A DNA stretch of 64,000 nucleotides from Micromonospora sp. MA102. GTDB lineage: Bacteria; Actinomycetota; Actinomycetes; Mycobacteriales; Micromonosporaceae. Both the position numbers and the translations under genes were made by a program. The notes beneath the pieces are model-generated. The model was given only the letters and a program-made list of their open reading frames with translations, searched no databases and had not been told where the DNA came from. Position 1 is the stretch's first letter; the number at the start of each line of letters is the position of its first letter. Of the stretch, positions 1-8,745 are shown one piece after another. The stretch covers positions 310,001-374,000 of the forward strand of contig NZ_JAMWEG010000001.1 of NCBI RefSeq assembly GCF_025460765.1. Reading direction: 5' to 3'.

Positions 1-24
1 GCTGCCCGCCGGATGGGAGACCCC

Positions 25-519
25 GTGCGCCGCTGGTCCGCCGCCCTGGTCCTGGTGCTGCTGCTCGCCGGTTGCGGCGGCGGCGCCGAGACGACCGTCC
101 TGCCGGCCTGGGAGGGCCCCTCGCCGACCGCGCCGGCCCCGCTCACCGCCAAGGAGGCGAAGGGCCGGTACCTGGCCGTCGTGGCGCCGTACAACACGGC
201 GCTGGAGGAGCTGGAGGCGGCGTTGAAGGCCGGCCGGCCGTGGCGGACCGTGCGGGGCCTGGCCGGGACGGTCGCCAGCACCAACGCCGCCCACGCCGAG
301 CAGCTCCGCACCACCGTCTGGCCGGCGAAGGCGCAGGCCCCGATCGCCGCGCTGCTCAAGGAGAACGAGGTGGCGCTGCGGCACTGGCAGCTCGCGGCCA
401 AGGCCGGCAGCGCCGCGGTGCTGATGCGTGAGATCCGCGCCGCCGCCGCGCACGACGGCGGCGCGCAGGCCGACAAGGTACGCGTCGCCCTCGGCCTGCC
501 CCTCTACCGGGACTCCTGA
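25..519 (+). CDS. Putative secreted lipoprotein
   Basis: Small lipoprotein of about 164 residues. The N-terminus has two arginines, a hydrophobic stretch and a lipobox ending LLAGC, so the cysteine would be lipidated and the mature protein anchored outside the membrane. The rest is a helical, alanine-rich domain with no family I recognise. I prefer the GTG at 25, which gives a compact signal peptide and has a GGGAGA just upstream. An in-frame ATG at 13 would add four residues. No operon partner is visible because the window begins here. Lipoprotein status is firm; function unknown. Confidence 0.75.
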   Translation: MRRWSAALVLVLLLAGCGGGAETTVLPAWEGPSPTAPAPLTAKEAKGRYLAVVAPYNTALEELEAALKAGRPWRTVRGLAGTVASTNAAHAEQLRTTVWPAKAQAPIAALLKENEVALRHWQLAAKAGSAAVLMREIRAAAAHDGGAQADKVRVALGLPLYRDS

Positions 520-629
520 CCCCGGCGCGATGAGCGATCCCGCGATCGCGCCAGGTGGCGACGGCGGCGGTCGACTGTTCAGGTGAAGGACGCTCGGGAT
601 GGTGACCCGGCCCGAACGGGAGGGCCGAG

Positions 630-2759
630 CTACTTGCCGTTGCCCGTGTTCGTCACCCGGAAGGTGTAGTCCGCGTCCAGGTAGGTGAGGTCACCGGTCG
701 GCAGGTTGGAGATCAGGACGGCGAAGTCGTCCTGGTTGCCGTTGGCGCACCTGGTCCGCAGGCCGCTGGCGGTGAACTGGTCGCCGGTGGACCGGTAGAC
801 CCAGTTGCCCGCGCCGTCGGTGGTCTCGCCCGGCGAGGTGACGCCCGGCGTGAGGTCGCAGTGGCTGACCACCTGGACGGTCCAGTTGTTGTCCTGCACG
901 CCGCTGGTGGCAAACCAGTTGCCCGCCGCCGAGGTGAGGGTCGCGTCGGCGCCGTTGACCCGGACGTCGTCGACGAACCAGCCGGTGTCCATGTACGCGG
1001 CGTCCGTGGAGTACCGGAACCGCACGTCCGTGGTGCCGGCCGGCAGGTCGGCGGTGAGGTGCTGGTAGACCGGGTCGTCGACGAAGTACTGGCCGCCGGA
1101 GGTGCCGGTCAGGCCGTTGCCCTCCTCGTTGTTGCCGTGCGGGTCGTCGTTGGTGGTGACGACCTGGCCGGCGTCGGTGCGCAGCGGCACCGTCACCCAG
1201 TTGCCGCCGACGAGCGCCTCGACGAAGCCGTAGTCCCAGCCCTCCTCGATGAAGTGCCAGCTCCAGAAGTCCAGCGAGGTCACCGCACCGGAGGTGGACA
1301 CGTCGAGGATGTTGTCGTTCTGGCTCTCGTAGCCGGCGTACCAGTGGGTGGTGCCGGTGTGCGGCGGGATCACCGTCTCGTCGTCGCCGTCGAAGGCCAG
1401 CGCCACGGTCGGGCCGGGGTTGCGGAACCGCTCGACCGACATGCCGAACGGCACGGCGGTGGTGTCCTGGCGGTTCTTCAGCCGTGCCCACTTGGCCTCG
1501 GGGGTGGCGCCCTGGTAGCGGCCCCGACCGGACCAGAACACGTCGTCGGCGATGTCGATGGTCCAGCTGGTGTCCGCCGGGTCGCCGAAGTCGAACGCCT
1601 TGATGTCGTAGATCGGCGAGTCCTCGTCGTCCAGGTAGACCGCCACCGACCAGTCGCGGAACAGGTCGGCCGCGCTGCGCAGGTGCGCGCCGGTCGCCGC
1701 GTTGAAGTCGTCGATGGCGTTCTGCACGCCGGCCATGCCGTCGGCCTGCTCCTCGAAGATCTTCTTGATGAGCAGGTCACCGGCCCTGCCGTCGTACTGC
1801 TTGTCCGGGGTGTAGGTGCCGTCGCCGTTGCCGCCGGCCTGCTCCCACAGGTACTGGAAGTAGGTGAACGAGGCGCCGTAGTTGGCCAGGGTGCTGCCCC
1901 ACCGGGTCAGCGAGGTCTCCTCGTAGAAGACCTGCTGGTTGGTCAGGTGCGAGCCGCCGGCGTCCAGGCCGTTGAGGAAGATGGCGAAGTCCGCCAGGCC
2001 CTCGTCGACCCAGGACAGCTCGCCGGGGTCGCTGTAGTTGTGCAGGAGGTGCTGCAGCTCGTGCGCGACGGTGCCCTCGTACAGCTCGGGGCGGTCGTTG
2101 GCCGGGTTGGCGTCCCGCCACGGCGAGTCGTTCGGCCCGACCCGGTTCGCCCAGTCCAGGGCGTCGACCACGATCACGTTCATGCCGACGCTGTCGATGA
2201 AGTCCGGCGCGAAGTAGCCGGCCGTGTACGACGTCTGCGCGCAGTCGTAGTAGGCGTCGTCCTGGATGTTGTAGAGCACCATGACCAGCGAGTCGCTGGC
2301 CGGCTCGTCCGGGTCGGCCGCGTCCATCGGGCCGAAGTGCTCCTCGTCCACGGCGACGATCTGGTCGGCGAGCTTGTCCCCGACGTAGTCGATCTGCGCC
2401 TGGGTGAGCGCGAACTGCGCCGCGGTGGCCGTGGCGCAGGGGGTGAACGCGTCGCCCGGGTTGTGGTCGAACTGCGGGTCGAGGCTGGCCACACCGACCG
2501 GCGCGGTGCCGTCGAGCGGGGTGCCCTCCGGGACGTAGATGTAGACCGGGGTGCCGTCCGGTGTCGTGTTGGCGTAGACCCGGGTGAAGTCCTGGTTGTA
2601 GGTGCCGCCCGCCGCGCTGTCGTTGATCGGCAGCGTGATGGTCGGTTCGCCGGGAAGGTTCTCGTGGTCGTTGGCCTGGGCCGGGGCCGAGACCGTGAAG
2701 GCGAGCGCCGTCACGCCCGCCACCGCGGCCGCGATCCGGCTCGGTCGTCGCATTCGCAC
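630..2759 (-). CDS. Secreted zinc metallopeptidase, immune inhibitor A-like
   Basis: A 709-residue exported protease. Residues 1-29 form a Sec signal peptide ending APAQA. The zinc-binding HELQH motif is at 233-237 and a downstream glutamate in WVDEG at about 253 is a likely third ligand, a gluzincin-like arrangement seen in M6/M30-type peptidases. The region after about residue 430 contains a beta-rich module (FWSWHFIEEGWDYGFVE and WFVDDV motifs) typical of the MAM-like domain of immune inhibitor A proteases. It probably degrades extracellular protein. It is monocistronic, with a long leader region upstream. The exact peptidase family is less certain than the class. Confidence 0.85.
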   Translation of the reverse strand: MRMRRPSRIAAAVAGVTALAFTVSAPAQANDHENLPGEPTITLPINDSAAGGTYNQDFTRVYANTTPDGTPVYIYVPEGTPLDGTAPVGVASLDPQFDHNPGDAFTPCATATAAQFALTQAQIDYVGDKLADQIVAVDEEHFGPMDAADPDEPASDSLVMVLYNIQDDAYYDCAQTSYTAGYFAPDFIDSVGMNVIVVDALDWANRVGPNDSPWRDANPANDRPELYEGTVAHELQHLLHNYSDPGELSWVDEGLADFAIFLNGLDAGGSHLTNQQVFYEETSLTRWGSTLANYGASFTYFQYLWEQAGGNGDGTYTPDKQYDGRAGDLLIKKIFEEQADGMAGVQNAIDDFNAATGAHLRSAADLFRDWSVAVYLDDEDSPIYDIKAFDFGDPADTSWTIDIADDVFWSGRGRYQGATPEAKWARLKNRQDTTAVPFGMSVERFRNPGPTVALAFDGDDETVIPPHTGTTHWYAGYESQNDNILDVSTSGAVTSLDFWSWHFIEEGWDYGFVEALVGGNWVTVPLRTDAGQVVTTNDDPHGNNEEGNGLTGTSGGQYFVDDPVYQHLTADLPAGTTDVRFRYSTDAAYMDTGWFVDDVRVNGADATLTSAAGNWFATSGVQDNNWTVQVVSHCDLTPGVTSPGETTDGAGNWVYRSTGDQFTASGLRTRCANGNQDDFAVLISNLPTGDLTYLDADYTFRVTNTGNGK

Positions 2760-3122
2760 GTGGTGCCTCCTGCCGTGAGGCGGTGATCAGCTCCGGCCAC
2801 CGCCGTCGGGTGTGCAGTTGCCCCTCGCCGGCGCTGCCGAGGCGGCGGCTGACCAGGGGAATTTTGTCTTCAGGCAACCACTTGCGACGGTGGCGGGGGA
2901 GGCGGCCGCAGGTCACAAATTCGTCACGAAGGCGAGTCAGCTGACCGCACGTGTGACCCCCGCCGGCGGCCGGCCGATCCGGGCCGGCGGATCGGCTGAG
3001 GGGCCGGCGTCCACACGGCCGTCCATCTTGTCCCGACCGGGCCGAAGCCACCACCGTTCGGGTCCGGGGCCCCGGCACGCTCTAGGCTTGGTCGTCGAGT
3101 GACGCCGGCGCGAGGAGGCACC
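2760..3122. other. Divergent intergenic region
   Basis: A 363-base gap between the divergently transcribed metallopeptidase and DUF1697 genes. It must hold both promoters. It includes a somewhat AT-richer patch around 2855-2870 and 2917-2930, but no clear -35/-10 pair or palindrome could be assigned. The open frames crossing it have no coding character. Confidence 0.4.
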
Positions 3123-3662
3123 ATGACCCGCTACGCCGCCCTGCTGCGCGGTGTCAACGTCGGCAGCACCCGGCTCGCCATGGCCGACCTGCGCCGCATC
3201 GTCACCGACCTCGGGCACGAGGACGTCAAGACCTACCTGCAGAGCGGCAACGTGGTCTTCAGTAGCCCGCCGACCAAGGACGACCTCCTGGCCGAGGGCA
3301 TCGCCCGCCGGCTCGCCGACGAGCTGGACCTGCGCGTGCCGGTGCTGGTGCGCAGCGGCGACGAGCTGGCGGCGGTCGCCGCGGCCAGCCCGTACGCCCG
3401 GAAGCAGGACGACCCGACGCGGATGCTGGTGGCGTTCCTCTCGGCCGCGCCGAGCCCGGCCCGGGTCAAGGAGCTGGCCGCGCCGGCCGGGGAGAACCTG
3501 GAGTTCACGGTCGACGGCCGCGAGGTGCACCTGCACTTCCCCGACGGCGGCTACGGGCGGACGAAGTTCACCAACGCCCAGCTGGAGAAGAAGCTGGGCG
3601 TGGTGGCGACCACCCGGAACTGGAAGTCGGTGCTGGCCCTGCGCGACCTGACCACCGGCTGA
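3123..3662 (+). CDS. DUF1697 family protein
   Basis: A 179-residue cytoplasmic protein with the hallmark DUF1697 N-terminus YAALLRGVNVG, the KTYLQSGNVVF segment and a C-terminal R-x-WKS motif (ATTRNWKSVLAL). Length is normal for the family, whose biochemical function is unknown. The start is fixed by the ATG at 3123 with GAGGAGG upstream. A longer frame from 3099 lacks such a site. It is monocistronic, convergent with the next gene and separated from it by a hairpin. Confidence 0.9.
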   Translation: MTRYAALLRGVNVGSTRLAMADLRRIVTDLGHEDVKTYLQSGNVVFSSPPTKDDLLAEGIARRLADELDLRVPVLVRSGDELAAVAAASPYARKQDDPTRMLVAFLSAAPSPARVKELAAPAGENLEFTVDGREVHLHFPDGGYGRTKFTNAQLEKKLGVVATTRNWKSVLALRDLTTG

Positions 3663-3697
3663 GCGGAGGGACCGGCCCCGTGGCCCGGCCCCTCCGC
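3663..3697. terminator. Bidirectional terminator hairpin
   Basis: An imperfect GC-rich inverted repeat (GCGGAGGG arm, matching CCCTCCGC arm) lies between two convergent genes. There is no T-run, as is usual in high-GC actinomycetes. Confidence 0.65.
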
Positions 3698-3706
3698 GAC
3701 CGATCC

Positions 3707-4693
3707 TCAGAAGTGGTACGCCGTGTGGTACTCCGGCACCAGCACACGGCTGCGCGGCGACACCTTCCGCACTGCGGCGATCAGGTCGTCGAGGCGCTTG
3801 CGGTCGTTCGGCGCCACCGCCGGCGGGTTCGTCAGCGGCGTCTCGAAGTTGTCCCAGTGCACCGGCACCACGACCTTCGGATAATCGAGGGCGGCCATCA
3901 GCCGCGGCACGTAGTCGGCCGTGGCGGTGGTCGCGGCGGAGGCCACCATCGCCACGTCCGGAGCCAGCCCGGCCAGGTTCCGCTCGGCGAAGTCGCTGGC
4001 CCCCATGAAGAACACCGACGGGCCGCCGTCGACGCGGATCTGGTACGCCAACGTGTCCCCCTCGGGCAGGTCGGAGATCTTCTCCGGCCTCAGCGGCCGG
4101 CTGACCCGCACCCCGGGGAAGGCCATCGACCAGGCGGCGTTGCGGCTGTGCAGCGAGCTGACCACCTCGACCGTGTACGCGCCGAAGTCGAGCACCTCGC
4201 CGCCGCGGGCCGGCGCGAGCTGCCCGCTCGGCAGCCCGTACGCCAGACCGAGATGGTAGGCGGTCAGCGTGCCGACGACCCGCGCGCCGGTGCGCCCGGC
4301 GATGTGCGGGACGTCGTTGAAGTGGTCCCAGTGGGTGTGCGTGACCAGGATGTTCTCGGCCCGGTCCACCAGCCGGTCGACGACGGCCGTGTCCACCTTC
4401 AGCGGGGTGTTCTCGTTGAACGCGCCCGTGAACAGGCCGGTGTCGTAGCGGCTCAGGTACGGGTCGACCAGCACCGTACGGTCGCCGATGTCGATCCGCC
4501 AGCCGGACGTACCCCACCAGCGGAAGCTGACCGCGCCGGAGCGCCGGGGCCCGGCGGCAACCGGGGCGGCCGTGGCGGCCTGGGCCGGAGCGGCGGATGC
4601 GCCGGCGACCAGGCCGGCGGTGGACACGGCGGCGGTGCCGACGGCGGCATCGAGCAGGAAGCGGCGGCGGTCGTAGGGGCGTTTGTCGAGCAT
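3707..4693 (-). CDS. Tat-exported MBL-fold metallo-hydrolase
   Basis: A 328-residue protein with a twin-arginine signal (RRRFLLDAAVG near residues 9-19) followed by an alanine-rich cleavage region, so it is probably exported folded by Tat. The metallo-beta-lactamase fold signature HTHWDH is at 119-124, with further ligand candidates in SSLHSRN and VPVHWDN. It resembles the UlaG/YtnP-like lactonase-type branch of the superfamily; the substrate is unknown. The start at 4693 is chosen because GGGGAGGA precedes it. An upstream in-frame ATG at 4735 would add 14 residues ahead of the signal. Confidence 0.85.
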   Translation of the reverse strand: MLDKRPYDRRRFLLDAAVGTAAVSTAGLVAGASAAPAQAATAAPVAAGPRRSGAVSFRWWGTSGWRIDIGDRTVLVDPYLSRYDTGLFTGAFNENTPLKVDTAVVDRLVDRAENILVTHTHWDHFNDVPHIAGRTGARVVGTLTAYHLGLAYGLPSGQLAPARGGEVLDFGAYTVEVVSSLHSRNAAWSMAFPGVRVSRPLRPEKISDLPEGDTLAYQIRVDGGPSVFFMGASDFAERNLAGLAPDVAMVASAATTATADYVPRLMAALDYPKVVVPVHWDNFETPLTNPPAVAPNDRKRLDDLIAAVRKVSPRSRVLVPEYHTAYHF

Positions 4694-4847
4694 GAGGCGT
4701 CCTCCCCGGCGGGACAGGTTGATCGGTCCGTCCACCCCACCACCGGCCGCCCGGCGGTGTCCAAGATCGTCCGGCGGAAGGCGCGATACGCGTTCGGATA
4801 TCGGCCCAGGTCACGACCGTCGGCGCGGGCCGGCCCCGGCCGGGAAA

Positions 4848-5729
4848 TCAGCCGGCGCGCACCGCCTCGACGGCGGCCCGGGCGGCCTCGCCCATGGCCA
4901 GGTCCACGTCGATCCGGCGGGTGCTGAGCCGCTCGGTGCGGGCGAGAACCGCTACCGCGTACCGGCCGCCGTCGGGATACTCGACGACCCCGGCCTCAAG
5001 TTGCAGGCCCGGCAGGGTGCCGGTCTTCCCGGCGACCCGGACGCCGGGCGGGAAGCCGGCGGCGAGCCGGGTCCAGAAGAGCTGCCGGGCCATCAGGTCG
5101 CGGACCATCGCGCAGGCGGCCGGCGGCCCCGCCTCGTCCCGCCAGATGAGGCCGAGCAGCCGGGTCAGCTCCCGGGCCGTGCTGGAGGTGGTGTGCTCCG
5201 GGTCGAACACCCGCATGGCCCGGACCCGCTCCGGAGGCAGGGTGGGGAAGATCCGGGCGAAGTCGGCCTCGGTGCGGGCGCCCACGTCGGCGAGCATCGT
5301 CTCGACCAGCTGCCGGGGGCCGCCGACGATCCGGGTACGCGGCAGGCCCAGCTCGGCGGCGAGCATCGGCAGCACGTCCGGGCCGACCCGGCGCAGCAGC
5401 AGGTCGGCGGCGGTGTTGTCGCTCACCGACATGGCGAAGTAGGCCAGGTCGCGCAGGGACACCTCGACGTCGTCGGCGCAGCCGGCCACGCCCCAGCCGC
5501 CGAGCCGGTCCGCCGCGCCGACCAGCACCCGCTCGACCGGGTCGAGCTGGCCGGCGACGGCCTGCCGGGCGAACTCCAGCACCAGCAGGATCTTGAACAC
5601 GGAGGCGATCACCACCTGCTCGTCGGCCCGCAGCGCCACCTCCCGCCCCGGCGCGTCGACGTCCTCGACGTGCAGGCAGCCGCTGATCCCGGCCCGCCCG
5701 AAGATCTCCTCGATCCGCTCCCCGCTCAC
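4848..5729 (-). CDS. Class A beta-lactamase-like serine hydrolase
   Basis: A 293-residue member of the penicillin-binding-protein/beta-lactamase fold. The three catalytic motifs are present: SVFK at 43-46, SDN at 103-105 and KTG at 235-237. The omega-loop glutamate needed for deacylation in true class A enzymes is not obvious, and there is no signal peptide, so it may be a cytoplasmic esterase or a penicillin-binding relative rather than a secreted resistance enzyme. It is divergent from a LysR regulator with only 48 bases between starts, the geometry of ampR-ampC pairs. Confidence 0.8.
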   Translation of the reverse strand: MSGERIEEIFGRAGISGCLHVEDVDAPGREVALRADEQVVIASVFKILLVLEFARQAVAGQLDPVERVLVGAADRLGGWGVAGCADDVEVSLRDLAYFAMSVSDNTAADLLLRRVGPDVLPMLAAELGLPRTRIVGGPRQLVETMLADVGARTEADFARIFPTLPPERVRAMRVFDPEHTTSSTARELTRLLGLIWRDEAGPPAACAMVRDLMARQLFWTRLAAGFPPGVRVAGKTGTLPGLQLEAGVVEYPDGGRYAVAVLARTERLSTRRIDVDLAMGEAARAAVEAVRAG

Positions 5730-5777
5730 CCCGACACGCTAACCAGCGGCGACCCGGGCGGGCGTAGGGTGCCCGTC

Positions 5778-6764
5778 GTGGACCTGCTGCGACACCTGCG
5801 GCACTTCGTGGTGGTGGCCCGGGAGCTGCACTTCGGGCGGGCGGCCGAGGTGCTGGGCATGGCGCAGCCGCCGCTGAGCCAGTCGATCCAGCGGCTGGAA
5901 CGCGAGCTGGGCGCCACCCTCTTCGACCGGTCGCAGCGCCAGGTCCGGCTCACCACGGCCGGCCAGCTCCTGCTCGGCGAGGCCGACGAGCTGCTCGCCG
6001 GGGAGCGCCGGCTGCGCAACCTGGTCGACCAGGTCCGCCGGGGCGCGCTCGGCGTGCTGCGCGCCGGCGTACCCCCGGAGACCCCGGCCGTGACGCTGCG
6101 CGCGCTGCTCGACGGGCTCGCCGGGCGGGCGCCCGGACTCGACCTGGACCTGCACGAGCTGACCAGCGCCGAGCAGCGGCGGATGCTGGCCGAGGGGCGG
6201 CTCGACGTGGGCCTGCTGCACCACCCGGTGGAGGAGGCGGGGCTGCGCTTCGGCCCCGCCGTGGACGCGCCGGTCGGGGTGCTGCTGCCCCGGGCCGCTC
6301 CGGCGGCCCGGGCCCGCGAGGTGCGGCTGGCCGACCTGGCCGGCCTGGACCTGATCACCGCGCCGCCGGCCACCGCGCCCGGCTGGCACGGGCACCTGCT
6401 GGCGGTCTGCCGCCGGCACGGCTTCGTGCCGGCCCGGGTCCGGCCCGCCCGCAACCCGGAGTTCCTGTTCGGGCTGCTGCTGGCCGGTGGCGCGGTCGCC
6501 CTGGAACCGGAGCCGGTGGCCCGCCGCGAGCCGCGGATCGCCTGGCGGCCCCTGGTCGACGCGCCGCTGGTCAAGCGGACCTCGGCGGCTTGGCCGGCGC
6601 GGGCCGGGCACCCCGCCGCCCCGATGTTCGGGCAGCTCGCGGCCGAGGTGCTGGCCACCGTGGAGCCGCCACCGGCGACCGCGGCGCTCGCCTCGGCCGC
6701 CCGGCCCTGGCCGGTGCTCTTCGAGGCCGGCCAGGGCCCCGGTGAGCAGCCGCAGGCGGGCTGA
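5778..6764 (+). CDS. LysR-family transcriptional regulator
   Basis: A 328-residue LysR-type activator/repressor. The N-terminal winged helix-turn-helix spans about residues 1-60 (HFGRAAEVLGMAQPPLSQSI, then LGATLFDRSQRQVRLTTAG), followed by the effector-binding domain. GTG at 5778 gives the canonical opening DLLRHLRHFVVVA. Another GTG nine bases upstream is possible. It is divergently arranged over the beta-lactamase-like gene, which it is likely to regulate. That link is inferred from layout only. Confidence 0.9.
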   Translation: MDLLRHLRHFVVVARELHFGRAAEVLGMAQPPLSQSIQRLERELGATLFDRSQRQVRLTTAGQLLLGEADELLAGERRLRNLVDQVRRGALGVLRAGVPPETPAVTLRALLDGLAGRAPGLDLDLHELTSAEQRRMLAEGRLDVGLLHHPVEEAGLRFGPAVDAPVGVLLPRAAPAARAREVRLADLAGLDLITAPPATAPGWHGHLLAVCRRHGFVPARVRPARNPEFLFGLLLAGGAVALEPEPVARREPRIAWRPLVDAPLVKRTSAAWPARAGHPAAPMFGQLAAEVLATVEPPPATAALASAARPWPVLFEAGQGPGEQPQAG

Positions 6765-6905
6765 ACGGGCCGATGGCGGCGCAGATCACCCCGACGGCGG
6801 CCGTGACGAGCCGGGTCGAGCGGGTAGAGAAGCCGGGTGGCAAGGCCCGGCGCCGCGCGTGGAAGCGTTCCCCCGGGCACCCCGGACGATCGGAGATGAG
6901 GCTTC

Positions 6906-7760
6906 ATGGCCCCGAACAGCGTTCCCGACATCTCGCTCAACGACGGCAACACCATCCCGCAGCTCGGCTTCGGGGTCTTCCAGATCGACCCGAAGGACAC
7001 CGTGCAGGCCGTCAGCACGGCGCTGGAGGTCGGCTACCGGCACATCGACACGGCCGAGATGTACGGCAACGAGGCCGAGGTCGGGCAGGCTGTGCGCACC
7101 TCCGGGCTGGACCGCAGCGAGGTCTTCGTCACCAGCAAGCTGAGCAACGCCTTCCACCGGCCGGACGACGCCCGCAAGGCGTTCGAGTCGACCCTCGCCG
7201 AGTTGAAGTTCGACTACCTCGACCTGTTCCTGATCCACTGGCCGCTGCCGACCCGCTACGACGGCGACTTCGTGGCCACCTGGCGCGCGCTGGAGGAGCT
7301 GCAGCGCGACGGCCGGGTCCGGTCGATCGGCGTCTCCAACTTCCAGGTGGCCCACCTGGAGCGGCTGGCCGCCGAGGCGGACATCGCACCCGCGGTCAAC
7401 CAGATCGAGGTGCACCCCTACTTCGGCAACGAGGACGTACGCGCCTACGGCAGGGCCCACAACATCCTCACCGAGGCCTGGTCCCCGATCGCCCAGGGCA
7501 AGGTGCTGGACGACCCGACCGTGGTCGACATCGCCGAGGAGGTCGGGCGGACCCCCGCCCAGGTGGTGCTGCGCTGGCACGTGCAGCGCGGCGACATCGT
7601 GTTCCCGAAGTCGACCACGCCGAGCCGGATCGAGGAGAACTTCCGGATCTTCGACTTCGAGCTGGACGGAGCGACCGTGGACCGGATCGACGGCCTGAAC
7701 CGGGGCGGGGCGGGCCGGCAGGGGCCGAACCCGGACACCTTCGACTACATCCCGGACTGA
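6906..7760 (+). CDS. Aldo/keto reductase (2,5-diketo-gluconate reductase type)
   Basis: A 284-residue NADPH-dependent carbonyl reductase of the AKR3/AKR5-like group. The catalytic tetrad is visible: D48 (HIDTAEMYGNE), Y53, K78 (VTSKL) and H111 (LIHWP). Cofactor-binding IPKS-type residues appear as VFPKSTTPSRI near the C-terminus. The start has GGAGATGAGGCTTC upstream. It is followed by a hairpin, so probably monocistronic. The substrate cannot be told from sequence. Confidence 0.93.
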   Translation: MAPNSVPDISLNDGNTIPQLGFGVFQIDPKDTVQAVSTALEVGYRHIDTAEMYGNEAEVGQAVRTSGLDRSEVFVTSKLSNAFHRPDDARKAFESTLAELKFDYLDLFLIHWPLPTRYDGDFVATWRALEELQRDGRVRSIGVSNFQVAHLERLAAEADIAPAVNQIEVHPYFGNEDVRAYGRAHNILTEAWSPIAQGKVLDDPTVVDIAEEVGRTPAQVVLRWHVQRGDIVFPKSTTPSRIEENFRIFDFELDGATVDRIDGLNRGGAGRQGPNPDTFDYIPD

Positions 7761-7768
7761 GCCGCCAC

Positions 7769-7803
7769 CGCGACCGGGGGCCGGGCCGCCGGCCCCGGTC
7801 GCG
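7769..7803. terminator. Bidirectional terminator hairpin
   Basis: A GC-rich stem of about 15 base pairs with one bulged G lies between the convergent aldo/keto reductase and MmyB-type regulator genes. Confidence 0.7.
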
Positions 7804-7806
7804 GGC

Positions 7807-8643
7807 TCAGGAGCCGACCCGCTCGGCGGCCCGGCGGAACGCGGACTGCGTCGGCGACCCCGGCTCGGGGACGTAGACGATCAGCCGCTGGTCGGTCTCC
7901 GGCACGTGCAGCACCCGGCACTCGAACTCCAGCGGCCCCAGCTCCGGATGGGCGACCCGCTTGACGGTCGGGCGCCGCTCCCCCACCTCGTGCTCGGCCC
8001 AGAGCGCGGCGAACCGCGGGGAAAGCCCGAGCAGCTCGGTCACCAGCCCCGCCAGGGCCGGGTCGGCCGGATAGCGGCCGTACGCGGCCCGCAGGTCGGC
8101 CACCGTGGTCCGGGCGAAGCGCAGCACCTCCGGGTCGGCCCAGTACGACTCGGGCACCGTCCGGCCGAACATCCAGCGGACCATGCTCCGCTCGCCGGCC
8201 GGCACCGTCGACAGGTCCCCGACGAACCAGGCGGCCAGCCGGTTCCAGGCCAGCACCTCGTACGCAGCGTCGACCAGGTAGGCGGGCGTCTCCGTCATGC
8301 CGTCGAGCAGGTGCCGCAGCCCGGCCGGCACCTCCCGGGAAGGGCCGACGGCGTCCGGCGGGCTCTCCCCCGCGACCCGGAACAGGTACGCCCGCTCGTC
8401 CCGGCTGAGCAGCAGCGCCCGGGCCAGCGCGGACAGCACCTGCCGGGACGGGTGCGGCCCACGCCCCTGCTCCAGCCGGATGTAGTAGTCGATGGACATC
8501 CCGGCGAGCTGGGCCACCTCCTGGCGGCGCAGGCCCGGCGTGCGGCGGCGTACCCCCTCGGGGAGGCCGACCTCGGCGGGGCGCAACCGGGCGCGGCGGG
8601 TGCGCAGGAACCCCGCCAGCTCGTCGCGGCGCAGTGTGCTCAT
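7807..8643 (-). CDS. XRE-family regulator with MmyB-like ligand-binding domain
   Basis: A 278-residue regulator. An N-terminal XRE helix-turn-helix (about residues 10-80; RRQEVAQLAGMSIDYYIRLEQGR) is followed by the MmyB-like PAS-related domain (LAWNRLAAWF; HPELGPLEFECRVLHVPETDQRLIVYVPEPGS). The ATG at 8643 opens MSTLRRDELAGFLRTRR, typical of the family. It is divergent from an SDR gene, with a perfect palindrome in between, so it probably represses that SDR and itself. It is a paralogue of the regulator at 26315-27160. Confidence 0.93.
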   Translation of the reverse strand: MSTLRRDELAGFLRTRRARLRPAEVGLPEGVRRRTPGLRRQEVAQLAGMSIDYYIRLEQGRGPHPSRQVLSALARALLLSRDERAYLFRVAGESPPDAVGPSREVPAGLRHLLDGMTETPAYLVDAAYEVLAWNRLAAWFVGDLSTVPAGERSMVRWMFGRTVPESYWADPEVLRFARTTVADLRAAYGRYPADPALAGLVTELLGLSPRFAALWAEHEVGERRPTVKRVAHPELGPLEFECRVLHVPETDQRLIVYVPEPGSPTQSAFRRAAERVGS

Positions 8644-8670
8644 GCCCCCAGCCTGCCGCACGGCCGGCTC

Positions 8671-8701
8671 CCGAGGCTGGTACCGCCGGTACCAGCCTCG
8701 G
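8671..8701. promoter_or_regulatory. Perfect 14-3-14 palindrome, probable operator
   Basis: The arms CCGAGGCTGGTACC (8671-8684) and GGTACCAGCCTCGG (8688-8701) are exact reverse complements around a 3-base spacer. The site sits between the divergent MmyB-type regulator (start 8643) and SDR (start 8746), where an autoregulating repressor would bind. Confidence 0.8.
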
Positions 8702-8745
8702 CGGGTCTCTCCCGCCGCCGGGCGCCCGGCGGCAGCCTCGACGGC

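Noticed and set aside
861..2786. Long plus-strand frame of over 600 codons opposite the metallopeptidase
   Set aside because: It is the antisense shadow of a gene with a clear signal peptide and HELQH motif; its composition is arginine/valine-rich filler typical of high-GC shadows.
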